From Brachionus manjavacas (taxonomy: Eukaryota > Rotifera > Eurotatoria > Ploima > Brachionidae): 64,000 nucleotides of DNA. The stretch's first letter is position 1. The number at the start of each line of letters is the position of its first letter. The stretch spans positions 1,674,001 to 1,738,000 of the forward strand of contig JAHQIY010000002.1 in assembly GCA_019054805.1 (NCBI GenBank), written 5' to 3'. The notes beneath the pieces were generated by a model that saw only the letters and a program-made list of their open reading frames with translations, was not told the origin of the DNA and ran no database searches. A program made the translations under genes and the position numbers. Below are positions 20,660-30,979 of this stretch, in pieces.

Positions 20660-22400
20660 TAATTACCGTGCTAAAGCTTCTTCAGGTTATAATAAAAAAA
20701 TTAAAATTGAAAAATAAAATAATAAATTTAAATAAAATTTAAATTAAAAAAAGAATGAAATAAAGAAGAAAACTAATAAAGATAAATTGAAATAAAAGAG
20801 CCACAGCTTCTAACTCATCCAATTTTGGGCTAAATTTTAGTTTTGGGTTATTACCGTAAACTTTTTGGTCAAGAATAATTTTTTTTTCAAGTTTTTTTAC
20901 AAAGATCATGTAACATGTCTCTTCAACAGAAATTTTCATTGTTTATTTGAAAATCCATTGTTCAACTTCTTCTAGGAATTCATTAATAATGTTTTCGATT
21001 TTTCCTTTCTTGTTGAAGGGAGTATTGGTTGATTGTTTTATTTCTTTTTGGTAGATCATTTAAAAAGATACTAAAGAGGAGTGAACTAATCACTAACCCT
21101 TATGAAACGCCTGCTTTATTGGGATATTGATCACTTAAATGTCCATTTAAATTTACTCTGGTAAGATATGAAGAAATGATCTTATCCATTATAACAGATA
21201 TGTTGACAGGTTAATTTTTGTTAAAGTCGTGTCAAATTTGATCAAAAGCTTTAGAGAAATGGAAAAATAAAAAGCAAACCTTTTTATTTCTATTAAAATC
21301 TATACAATTTTTTGAATTAGAAAAAAAAAATTGTCCCTATGTTTTCTAAATCTCGATTGCATGTGAAAAAGCAAGCTCTTTTTTTCAAGAAAATTAAATA
21401 TCATATATGAAACATTAGAATGACTTTAGTGTAAATAATACGTTCAAGTAACTTATTAAGACAAATAGTCATACTAATATAACAATAGTTAGAAGGCTCC
21501 TGAGTTAGATAAGCTTTTTTATATCATAATTATACATGGCATTTCCAGTTACTTTGTCCTGTTCCAAACTCATGTTAAAAAGAGGACCTTTTTAAAATAA
21601 GGGATCATTAGGTCAGTTTTTTAACATAAAGCTCTGCCTCTATTTTTTTATTTTAGGTATTGGAAATGTTTCATTATAAATTTTTTTGCACCTTATTTTT
21701 AAGAAAATCTGAGAACGTTTGTGGCATTTCACAATTCTTCTCGGATTAAAGAAAATTGAGATGAGGACTAAAAGCTGTAACTAAGAGATTTCCAAAAAAT
21801 TCTATTTTAATTCTTAACCATCTTTTGTTAGCAGGAGTATTTTCTTAAAAATTTCTTTGATCTGATCGTTTTTATTTTTGTCCGAAAAGGGCTTCTTAAA
21901 AACGGATTCTTATATTTTAGAGCGGAACACTTTTTGAGTGCGAAGAATGATCTTCTCTAAATATATTGGTATTTCGTCATTAAACTACAAATAGGTTAAT
22001 AGATGGGTTAAGTTTGCTAAAAATTCTCTCTAAGATGAGACTATTCTTGTTTTATGGAAGACAGCCTAAACCTTTAGCGTTAGAGTAAAGATCACCTATA
22101 GAATAAGTGAATTTCTTAGCTAGTCTTTAATTTCGCCTTTTTCCAATAGTTTGCTTGTGAGGATTAGTTTCTCAAAAAAGTTTCATTTCGGAGTTAGTGC
22201 ATTCATTTGTTTTTTTAGTTGAACAAAAATGCTACAAATCGGAACATTTTTCGGAATCATTTTATCTCTTCTATTAAAAAGGTTATTCAAATAGATGTGA
22301 ACCGACAAAATTGCAAGCAACTTCACTCTTCACTCTTCTTTTTTATTTTTTCAAAAAATATATAATAATTATTTTTAACTAATTTTTAGTTAAATATTTG
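20660..22400 (-). mobile_element. Heavily decayed LINE (CR1/L2-like) with 3'-tail signature
   Basis: The 3'-tail signature (ACCGTGCTAAAGCTTCTTCA, 20666-) marks the downstream end on the minus strand. Further right, mutated reverse-transcriptase motifs appear in shifting frames. Around 21000-21120 there is GLVISSLLFSIFLNDLP, compared with GSVLGPLLF.IYINDMP in the intact copies. Near 21230 there is SLKAFDQI (SKAFD motif). Around 21450 there is LNKLLERIIYTK (the GK.MEKI region). Many stops and frameshifts show the copy is dead. Its left part overlaps a 66-codon A/T-rich frame at 20739-20939 that I do not regard as a gene. Confidence 0.7.
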
Positions 22401-22950
22401 ATTCGTCAAATGTTTATTTAATTTTCTTATAAATCAAAATATTTACCAATTTTGCCAGACAAGGCCTTTCATCAATATGTTTATTTTGATTAAAAAACTT
22501 TATTTGAAAACTTGCACAATCTTTTACAATAAACTAAGCTTACCAACATTTTATTTTATTTTTTAAAATTCTTTTTCTAAATTAAATAAATGAAGACTAA
22601 AATGGAGGCATGATACCGTTCGGCAGAGTCCTAGGGATAAATCTCTAATAAAAAAATGTATTCAGTAATGTATTTTTTCAAGCCATTAAAAAAATTTAAA
22701 AAGCTGTTTACTGATCAATATATTTGACAATAATTTGATTTGATTTATTTAAAAAGTAATATTTTAACTCAAACAAAAAAAAGCAAAAGAAAAAATATTA
22801 GGGTTATGGTGATTTATCATACAATAGTATTTTAGTCTGACATAAAGAAAAGAGTTCCAAATATCCTTAAAAGGTGCCATATTAAATAACGAGAAGTATT
22901 TCTTTTCACCAGCTGTATGTTTTTTTTACAGCTAATCTTTTTTTTGCTGA
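22401..22950. other. AT-rich spacer
   Basis: No gene or repeat recognised between the decayed LINE and the FLYWCH-like remnant. Confidence 0.4.
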
Positions 22951-22957
22951 AAAGCTA

Positions 22958-23357
22958 TTCTTTATCGTCCATGATAGCTTTTTGTTTCGTTGTACCATTA
23001 TCATATATTTCGGTAATTTTGTGATAAACTTTTTTATCCAAAAAGTTATTTTCTACTTCGTTGATACCATGATTATGTTTTTCAGTCGAAATAAAAATCG
23101 ATGCATTTTCCGAATCACTATGAGCAATAATGAATAAAGATGACATATATGTTGATTTTTTCTGGGTTTAGCACTTGTAGAACCGCTTGTATTCCTCTTT
23201 ATTATATTTAGTGAAACAAAATGACCATAAGTTTCCTTCTATTGAGTCATTATATTGTGTAATTCAAGTTCGATTTCTGAGTCATCGTTTTCTGTTGCAT
23301 CGTAATTATCTATAGCATTTCTTAAAATCGAAATAGAACTTGAAACTGTTGTCATCT
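22958..23357 (-). pseudogene. FLYWCH/MULE-transposase-like zinc-finger remnant
   Basis: A minus-strand start (MTTVSSSISILRNAIDNYDA) at about 23357 runs into a stop. In other frames follow WSFCFTKYNKEEYKRFYKC, then SLFIIAHSDSENASIFIS and TEKHNHGINEVENNF, ending VYHKITEIYDNGTTKQKAIM. The C..HNHG layout and the (I)TE.Y..G.TK.KAI tail are typical of the FLYWCH/WRKY-GCM1-type zinc finger ahead of Mutator-like transposases. Frame changes and missing Cys residues argue for a degraded copy. The assignment is by pattern only. Confidence 0.45.
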
Positions 23358-23489
23358 TCGTAATTTTTAAAAATTAATTTTCACAATTATTTGTTTTTAA
23401 ATTAATCGTTTTGGGTTTTAAAATTTTTTTTTATTAAATAATATCAAAGTTCTTACAGTGCCGGAAATTAACTTGTCGCATCATATCAT

Positions 23490-23660
23490 CTGATATCATT
23501 TAATATCATTTAATATAATTTTTTTAAACTTTCCTCTTATCAGCTGATATCAGCTATTCTCAGTTGATATAAGATAATATCAGGTGGATTGAAATTTGAA
23601 TTTTTATATGTAAAAATTTGTAAAAATTCTTTTTTCCTGATATTAGCTGATATAAGTCGA
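23490..23660. repeat. Cluster of TGATATCA-type palindromic motifs
   Basis: Many GATATCA/TGATAT units occur within 170 bp, including the perfect 14-bp palindrome AGCTGATATCAGCT at 23542-23555 and two related AGCTGATAT sites. It could be the subterminal repeats of a lost DNA transposon. Confidence 0.6.
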
Positions 23661-23809
23661 ATTAATTGTGCTGGTAAAAAGAAAAATTAGCTGAAGAAAG
23701 AAATATAGGCCTTACATCACGCTAGTAGTTAAGCAAAAACTCTACTCTTTGCATCCACTGGTAATTTGGTCAAATTGAGGACTCCATAATTGCTTAGTCA
23801 AATTTAAGA

Positions 23810-23881
23810 AAATTTTAAAATAAAATATCGTATAATATCCCGGTGAAAATTTTAAAATAAAATATCGTATAATATCCCGGG
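23810..23881. repeat. 36-bp tandem duplication at the 5' edge of a LINE
   Basis: Two consecutive copies of a 36-bp unit (starting GAAAATTTTAAAATAAAATA and ending ATATCCCGG) directly precede the truncated reverse transcriptase, at the presumed 5' integration junction. Confidence 0.85.
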
Positions 23882-25270
23882 GAAGGTAATGGAAAAAATT
23901 GTGAAAAGACTAATGGTTCAACACCTTGATGAGAATCATCTGCTATCAATCCACCAACATGGCTTTATAAGAGGCAAATCATGCTTAACGAACTTGCTTG
24001 AAACTATTGATATAGTAACAGAAGCAACAAATCGTGGCTTTTCGGCCATATTGGTGATGTTAGACTTCGCAAAGGCGTTTGACACGGTGCCACATGAAGA
24101 GCTATTGTACAAATTGGAAGCCTATGGTTTTGATGGCCTTATCCTTGATTGGCTTAAAAGCTTTTTGTTAGATAGGCATCAAAGAGTAGTTATGGGTGAA
24201 TACTTGTCAGAGTGGAAGAAGGTAGAAAGTGGTGTTCCTCAAGGGTCAGTCTTGGGACCACTTCTTTTCTTAATATATATTAATGATATGCCAGAAAAGC
24301 TACATCACTTTTGTAAGATGTTTGCTGATGATAGCAAACTAATAGCAATTATCAAGAACAATCTTGATAGAAAGATGCTGCAAGATGATTTGAATAAATT
24401 GGTAGAATGGACAGCTGAGTGGCGAATGGTCTTCAATTTCGATAAATGCAAGGTAATGCGAGTAGCTGATGATAAAAAAAAAAAAAATAATGATCAAGTC
24501 GAGTCATACAAGATGAGCGACCCAGTATCTGGAATTGTGCATATTCTTGATGAATCACTTTCGGAAAGAGATCTCGGAGTCCAAATGAAGTTCAATCTTA
24601 AGTGGGACGACCAATGTAAGATAGCAGCTATGAGGGGCAACACAGCACTTGCTACAATCCACAAAACATTTAAATCAATGGATGTCAAAATGCTCAGCAC
24701 ACTGTACAAGACTTATGTAAGACCACATTTGGAAAATGCTGTACAAGCGTGGTGTCCTTACAATAGCAAGGATATCAAGTGTCTTGAAATGGTACAAAGA
24801 AGGGCCACGAAGTCAATACATCAACTCAGACATATGACATATGAGGAGAGACTAAGAAAATTAAGGCTGCAAAAACTGTCGGAAAGGAGAGAAAGAGGAG
24901 ATATGATACAGATGTTCAAATTCGTCAGGGGCTACAATAAAGTAAACTGGTTTCATCTAAACATGCCTGCTAACTCACTCTCGCAGACTGGACCGGCTGG
25001 GTCCATTAAAGGGGGTCCACATCGTTTAAGACAGCAACGAACAAATTGCAGAAAAAGAGAAAACTTTTTCACAAATAGAGTGGTGAAAGGATGGAACAAA
25101 CTGCCAACACACATATGTGAATCCAGAACAGTTAATGGTTTTAAAAACAAGTTTGACAAAGCGCAAACAATATAAGCTACCATAGCTTGGAGTCTACTGT
25201 CTCTAAGCTTCGTAACTGACCTAACGTGGGTCATTTACTGTAGTTACTCTTTATTATTATTATATTATAT
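23846..25270 (+). mobile_element. 5'-truncated LINE (CR1/L2-like), open RT frame
   Basis: This copy lacks the endonuclease and the start of the RT domain but has an uninterrupted RT frame, a 3' UTR (CTACCATAGCTTGGAGTCTA..) and a TTATTATTA-type microsatellite tail at 25248-25265. The 3' UTR shares CCATAGCTT with the remnant at 3.45 kb. It looks like a fairly recent retrotransposition, truncated by incomplete reverse transcription. No clear target-site duplication was found. Confidence 0.85.
23889..25175 (+). CDS. LINE ORF2 reverse transcriptase, 5'-truncated
   Basis: About 428 codons remain open from MEKIVKRLMVQHL to the stop. RT motifs appear in order: HQHGFIRGKSCLTNLLE (fingers), LVMLDFAKAFDTVPHEELL (motif A with catalytic Asp), ESGVPQGSVLGPLLFLIYIN (motif B), KMFADDSKLIA (motif C; FADD in place of the usual YADD), ERDLGVQMKFNLKWDDQ (thumb), and the C-terminal YVRPHLENAVQAW..VQRRATK..RGDMIQMFK..FFTNRVVKGWNKLP. 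The enzyme copies element RNA into the genome by target-primed reverse transcription. The N-terminal endonuclease is missing, so this copy cannot be autonomous. The ATG at 23889 is simply the first Met in the remaining frame. Confidence 0.9.
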   Translation: MEKIVKRLMVQHLDENHLLSIHQHGFIRGKSCLTNLLETIDIVTEATNRGFSAILVMLDFAKAFDTVPHEELLYKLEAYGFDGLILDWLKSFLLDRHQRVVMGEYLSEWKKVESGVPQGSVLGPLLFLIYINDMPEKLHHFCKMFADDSKLIAIIKNNLDRKMLQDDLNKLVEWTAEWRMVFNFDKCKVMRVADDKKKKNNDQVESYKMSDPVSGIVHILDESLSERDLGVQMKFNLKWDDQCKIAAMRGNTALATIHKTFKSMDVKMLSTLYKTYVRPHLENAVQAWCPYNSKDIKCLEMVQRRATKSIHQLRHMTYEERLRKLRLQKLSERRERGDMIQMFKFVRGYNKVNWFHLNMPANSLSQTGPAGSIKGGPHRLRQQRTNCRKRENFFTNRVVKGWNKLPTHICESRTVNGFKNKFDKAQTI

Positions 25271-25591
25271 TTAGCGAAAAGTAGAAGATAATTCAAAGAA
25301 TTTTGTATTTTTTGATCGAATTTAGTCACATCTACCAAGGAAAAACGGCGCAAAATAATTCTAAGGCAATACAAAGGACTAATCGAGTGTCTTATTAATT
25401 AATTAATTAATTAATTTGGCTGTATTTTACATCTTTAGGTTAACTTCTGATTTATCATTCTATAAAGTTAAAATAATAATCTAATGCTTTTGTTTGTGAT
25501 CTAAATCAAGTGTTGAAAAATAGTTAATTTTATTCAAAAAACAAAATTATTTTTAAAATTGATTTGAAATTGAGATGGCCCCAAATTTCAA
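25271..25591. other. Spacer
   Basis: AT-rich sequence with an ATTA simple repeat (25396-25419). It includes a minus-strand AATAAA near 25530 that would serve the small membrane ORF to its right. Confidence 0.4.
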
Positions 25592-25765
25592 TCACGATCC
25601 GATCAAGTATTTGACTATTTGATAAAAACCGAATCCAACTTTGTAAAATCCATTTAGAAGATAGAAAAAGCTTGCTATCAAAGTCACAGATACGCCCAGC
25701 AGTCCGACCAAAACAACCCAAATGCCCATCAACATATTCCAAAATCCGACCAATAGACCCAACAT
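25592..25765 (-). CDS. Small hydrophobic two-helix membrane protein, 57 aa
   Basis: ATG at 25765 to TGA at 25594-25592. The product starts MLGLLVGFWNMLMGIWVVLV, continues GLLGVSVTLIASFFYLLNGF and ends YKVGFGFYQIVKYLIGS, so it is hydrophobic nearly throughout. It has two probable membrane helices (about 1-20 and 21-40) and an amphipathic, aromatic tail with two Lys. An alternative frame on the same strand (25530-25772) is longer but lacks protein-like composition. AATAAA lies about 55 nt past the stop. The gene is single-exon and head-to-head with CPEB1. No family was recognised, and it could be an initial exon of something longer. Bias toward G/T in the coding strand partly explains hydrophobicity, so caution is due. 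Confidence 0.45.
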   Translation of the reverse strand: MLGLLVGFWNMLMGIWVVLVGLLGVSVTLIASFFYLLNGFYKVGFGFYQIVKYLIGS

Positions 25766-26435
25766 ATTTCAATTACCAAGCACTGATTTTCACAAAGCAA
25801 TCGAATGGTAGTCGCGACTTTTTTGTTTATCTCTAAAATTTGAATTTAAAGCGCGCTTTTTGTAATTTTGCCATTCGATTTGCTTTCATTAGAAAAAGAG
25901 AGAGAGAGAGGGAAAAATCCATGGAGCATCGAAGAAGCGGGTTTAAATGAAAAAAAACGAAATGAAAGTAACATTAGTCAATCAGTTAAGTACAGTTTAG
26001 CTAAGATTTAGTTTGAGTATTGTGTCGGTGCTTGAATGGCTAGATTTCAATATAAAAGCAGCTTTTAATTTTGCAATCATTTCAAAATACCAAAATCTTT
26101 CCAAACAGCTTGCAAGCATCATTTTTCATTTTGCGCATCTAATTCAAGTCAGATTAGGTCTTTGCATAGGGTTTGAAATTTTGCATTCGAACAACTATAA
26201 ATAAAATTTTCACAGTCTCTAGATCATCGCCAAATAAATTCTTTACTTTTTAATTACACAATTTCCTTCCTAAGCCTAGCTAACACGTGTAACAAAAAAG
26301 CTCTTTTTTTTCTTTTAGAAAACCATTTGCAACCAGACTTTGAATTTTATCTACATTTAACTAAATTTTGGGCTTTGAAAATTTTATTCTGAGCATTTTT
26401 TATAATTGGACATTTTTAACAATCTTAAATTCACA
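25766..26435. promoter_or_regulatory. Divergent upstream region between the small membrane ORF and CPEB1
   Basis: 670 bp with a (GA)n tract at about 25896-25911 and a GC-richer patch (AAAGCGCGCTTT at 25850-25861, itself palindromic). These are plausible promoter elements. The part right of ~26000 is probably CPEB1 5' UTR. An open frame at 26013-26204 has no ATG and is not called. Confidence 0.4.
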
Positions 26436-29214
26436 ATGGAATATGACTTTGAGAATCAAATTGAGTCGAAGTACTCGACCTCGTCGACCCCTTCGTCCTC
26501 AGCCAGCTCAACTTCCGAGTCGTTCATGAACCAAATAAACAGCTTGAAGACAAAGCTGACCATGCAAAACCAAAAGCAAAATCCATTCATCGATTTGAGC
26601 TGTTCCATGCCAAACTCGTGCTCGCTTATCTTTTCCACTGCCGCCAGTTTCAACATAAATCAAAATGTAACCACTTTTTAAATTAATAATAAAAAACCCC
26701 TACCCAAATTTTTTGATAATTTTATAAACAAAATTTTACCGCTTTTTACCTAAAAATAAAAAATTAATTATCAAATTTTTTGCTTTAGGACACAGTTTTT
26801 TACTCGAGGGAATCGATACACCTGTTGGCCAAATTCCTGGCCAACAACAGCGAACAGGGCATTTTCAGATCGTTGTACTCGTACGCGCCGGACAACTTGG
26901 CATGGCTGTGGTCCTTTTTGGACTTCGACAGCCCGATTGACTTGAGTCAAGTGCCAGTGCAAGAACACTACGAGGCTTTCGAATGGTCCATACAAGAGAA
27001 CAACCTGAGCGAGTCCGACGATGAGCTTCTGACCCGAGTGAACAAAATTTTCAGCGATTCGCCTCTGATTCAGTACAAATACCGCGAGAACCTCATGATT
27101 GCCGACTTGTACAAATTCTTGGAGCATCTGCAAAAAATAAGCTTTAAATACATTGCCATCGCTTTGTTTAATTTGTATTTTCCAAGTAATTTTAAAATTA
27201 AATAAAAATAAAATTAAAATTTTTTGTTTTATTAATTAATTAATTAATTTATTTATTTTCAGGATTTGCTTGCTTCATGGACGATCAAATAAGAAAGTTT
27301 ATCAGACCGAAATTGTTAGCGGCCAATTTGCCACTGGTCAAAGAGCTTGACACCATGATAGTTCGCCTAATAAAGTCCAGATACTCAAATCTGAGAGAGT
27401 ACAAGCAGAAAATACTGACTGGCCAAGACTTGCCGTCGTATGTTCGCGGTCTGCTCTATGACGTGCCCGGATTTTGGACCAACCCGGCCAACAAACTGCT
27501 TGTAAAGAGTCTCACTAGTGGTTTAAACAAGCCGCGATTGATGTCGCCTGTTGGCAATAAGACAAATTTCACTGATGCTGTGATTCAGCCTAAAGAGGAG
27601 CAAAATTTGTACCAAACACTAAGCTATTTGAAAATGCTGCAACAGTCTAACAAATTGAACGCGGATCTGGACCATACTGAAGAAGAGCTGGCCAATTTGG
27701 AGGAAGAAGACGACGATTTGAAGAATTTGATAAGCTCAAAATTTTGCGACTTGTCCTCGCCACTGCCCAAATTGGATCAATACTTTGCCAACACGCCAAA
27801 TATTGAAGACGGATTGAAAAATTTTTCATCAGGCCAATATACACCAATAAGTCAAAATTTAGCCAACAAACTACTCATAAACACGCCGCCCACTCCGTCC
27901 AGCTTCAGTCCCTACTTGGAGCCCAACTCGCTGTGGTCATCGGTGAACAACAAAATAACCCAGCGCTACTTGTCCACGGCGACACCACCACCGTCAGCTA
28001 ATCTCAAGAATTTCGACGAAGAAGCATTCATGTCACCTTTAGGAAATTATAACAATCAACTAGAAAAATTAATGAGCCCCATGAACGAAGAGCAATTTTC
28101 AAAGTATTTCCAAATGTCAGCTACTTTGAATTCGCCGACACCGAGAACATACCAAAAAGACTTTTCGAACTATGTTGGCTCAAATTTGGCCACCACCATG
28201 AACCAGAATGTGGCCTCGAAATTCAACTATGATCTAAATGTAAGGACACACTTCAATTCGACCAGATCTCCAGTATCGGGCGCCAGGTCCCCCCATTACT
28301 CCAATTCGGCCCAAAACTTGCCCGCTATTTGGACAGGTCGCCTGCCACCCAAGGTCTATCACATAAGCTCGCTTTTTTCGCGCAAAGTTTTCTTGGGCGG
28401 CTTGCCATGGGACGTCAATCAGCAGTATCTGCTTCAGCTATTGCACAAGTACGGCAGTGTTAAGTTGGAAATACCCGGCAAGGACTTGAAGCACCCGCGC
28501 GTCTCTCACATCAACAAAATGCAAGAACGATCTACACCTGGATATGTGTACATCATTTTTGACCACGAGTCAGCCGTGCAAAGACTGCTGGCTGATTGCA
28601 GAAAGGAGTACAAAAATGGTGGCGAACACTACTACTACAACATCTTGATGCCAAGTGTTTACCCCGGAAACTTTAACTTCAACAAACGCGGCAAAACAAA
28701 AGAGGTAGAGGTGATACCGTGGAATCAAGATGACACCAGCTTTGTGCCGTCCAAGCAAAATTTGCCACCCAAAATTGATCCCAAGTCGACAATTTTTGTC
28801 GGCGCTCTCCACGGCATGCTCAACGCCCAGGGACTCGGCAAAGTCATGACTGAAATATTCGGCGAGGTCATTCATGCCGGTCTGGACACTGACAAATACA
28901 AGTATCCGATTGGAAGCGGCCGTGTCACGTTCCGCAATCGGGACGCCTATGTCAAGGCCATAAAGTCAAGGTTTTTGACAATTCGCGCCAATTTGGAGCC
29001 CAACGACCCAAGTCCTAGATTCGAGAAAACAATCCAAATCGACCCCTACCTAGATGATGACAAGTGCTCGAAATGCGATGCTAAATCGGTCTATTTTTGC
29101 CGCAATGAAAATTGTTTGGACTATTTTTGCATGCACTGCTGGTCGTTTGGACATGAGCTGACAAAGCCCGGCGAGCATGTTCCTCTGTCAAGACAAAACA
29201 AGCCATCGCACTAG
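26436..29214 (+). CDS. CPEB1: Cytoplasmic polyadenylation element-binding protein 1 (CPEB1/Orb type)
   Basis: Three exons: 26436-26666, 26789-27185 and 27263-29214 (introns of 122 and 77 bp), 859 aa. The N-terminal ~580 residues are Ser/Asn-rich and poorly conserved, as usual in the family. RRM1 starts at ~584 (KVFLGGLPWDVNQQYLLQLL..GYVYIIFDHE). A linker with EVIPWNQDDTSFV follows. RRM2 begins at ~718 (TIFVGALHGMLNAQGLGKVM..GLDTDKYKYPIGSGRVTF). The ZZ-type zinc-binding domain is at ~805-850 (CSKCD..YFCRNENCLDYFCMHCW..H). The FVGALHGMLNA and PIGSGRVTF signatures place it with CPEB1 rather than CPEB2-4. It binds U-rich elements in mRNA 3' UTRs and controls poly(A) tail length and translation, notably in oocytes and neurons. 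The ATG was chosen as the first in-frame Met of exon 1. Its GC content is clearly higher than the neighbouring DNA. Confidence 0.95.
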
Positions 29215-30673
29215 AAAACAGTATACGCTTGATCATTTTTTAATTATTTTTGTTCAATTTTTTTGCATTTTGTTGGGTTTTTTAAAGCACTTTAAAAACT
29301 AAAAAGATGAATTTTAAGCATTTTATTAAAAAAAAAAAAAGTAACAGCAACACACATTTGGCTAATGGTCGATTTTTATTTTTTTATGAAAAGCTAGCTA
29401 GTTTGAAGAGACACATTAATCGGAGAGCTAAGATTCAAAAGAATCGTTTTTTTTGTGAAATGTTGTTGTTTTTAAATTTTTTAAAGTCTTTCGGATACGG
29501 TGAACAGGTTGTTTTTCCTCTTGCCGACCATCTCATCTAATTTACATGATTAATATTATTAATTTTAATTTTTGAGATTGATGTTAGAGTTTCTTTGTTA
29601 AACAACTTGGCAAACATGAAGAGATTTTTTATTAATCTTAATTGAGTTAAATTTTTAAATCGATGTTCCATTTTTAAACAAATTTAAACAATCAATCACA
29701 AATTTTTCCATGTTTCTTTTTTTTTCATTTCGTTTTCGCTAATTTGTAAATATTTTCCATTATTACTTGAGTTTATTAAGATTAATGTACGGCCATTATT
29801 TAGAATTTTTCCATTTTTTTTGGCCACATAAATCAAACTTTTTTTTGAAATTTTTTGCCGGTAAAAATATGTTTTTTTTTGTTAACTAGTTTTGTTTGCT
29901 TTATTTTCTAACTAATTGAAATTTAAATCTATTTGTTCAATAAAGATTATAAATTTTCGGTTTTTGCCAATTTTTCAAATCGATTTTGAATTTTGACAAA
30001 AAAAAAAGATTTTTTAAAGAAATATTCAAGAATCGTAAGTTTTTCTTTTTTTTTTGAGATTATATCTTTTTTTTGTTTGTTTTTTTTTCCACAATTGATT
30101 GAACTGTGGCAAATGAATGAAATTTTTGTTACTTTCCCAGTTGTTTGGGTAAAGACTTGATTTTTTAAAAAAATATTTTTAAACTTTTTTTTTAGTTAAA
30201 TATTAATGAAAATATACAATTTTGTATTACACTTAACCGTTCACATATTTAAAAATTGGTCTGTATAATCATAGACATGAATAATTAACTTTTAATCCAA
30301 CATTTATAAAAATAAAACATTACAATAAATCGATCCGTTTTTTTATTAATTATTATTTCATTGATTAAAAAAATTATTCCAATTAAAAAAAATAATTATG
30401 CCAAATTGGTATCTAATAAAGTTAGTTATTAACTAAATCATAAAATAAATTTTTAATTAATTAAAACTTATTCTATCCTAAGTACAAATACAAAATATTC
30501 AGACAATTTTAAAATTTGATTTTCGTCTATTTTTTTTCTTATTAAATGACAAATGTGATGATATTTTAGATTATTCTATTCTTAACTTATTATCAAAAAT
30601 GTAAATACTCTCGGATTTTTAGCACAAAAAATATGGGAAAGTTTGGTTTTTTAACATTACTTTTTAACGAATC
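29215..30673. other. CPEB1 3' flank and AT-rich spacer
   Basis: Presumably contains the CPEB1 3' UTR, with many T-rich runs. An ATG frame at 29307-29540 (MNFKHFIKKKK..) has no recognisable domain and is left uncalled. No other feature seen. Confidence 0.45.
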
Positions 30674-30979
30674 ATCTCATTTAAATAAATACAGTGGTGT
30701 TCTGGATTTTTTATTTTCCCAAATTTTACATAAATTGTTAATAAAATAATAAAACTCCAAAAAAATTAAAGAATTTTGACATAATTATTCGAATTTCTTT
30801 TACGTGATGTAACAGCGTGTCACTAAAAAAGACTACTCTATTTTAAAGACATGTCACTCAATTCGGATAATTACGCTTTTACAATTTGCAAATTTCTCAA
30901 ACGAGAAATTTTTACCAGAATTTTACATTTTAAAATTTTTCATTAAAACAATTTTTCGAAACTGTGTTTTTAAATTAAT
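30674..30979. repeat. Long direct repeat flanking a LINE, left copy
   Basis: Starts ATCTCATTTAAATAAATACA and ends GTGTTTTTAAATTAAT. It matches 32623-32896 nearly base for base, apart from an indel of about 32 bp around 30750-30790. Non-repetitive content such as TACGTGATGTAACAGCGTGT makes chance matching impossible. Confidence 0.95.

Noticed and set aside
22955-23146. Calling an intact zinc-finger gene here
   Set aside because: The frame with HNHG is disconnected by frameshift from the preceding FCFTKYNKEEYKRFYKC part and from any ATG-led start; treated as a remnant.
25530-25772. 80-codon minus frame overlapping the small membrane ORF
   Set aside because: No ATG-led protein-like composition and no domain; the 57-codon frame with its own ATG is more plausible.
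26013-26204. 63-codon frame upstream of CPEB1
   Set aside because: Starts at TTG, has no domain, and probably lies in the 5' UTR.
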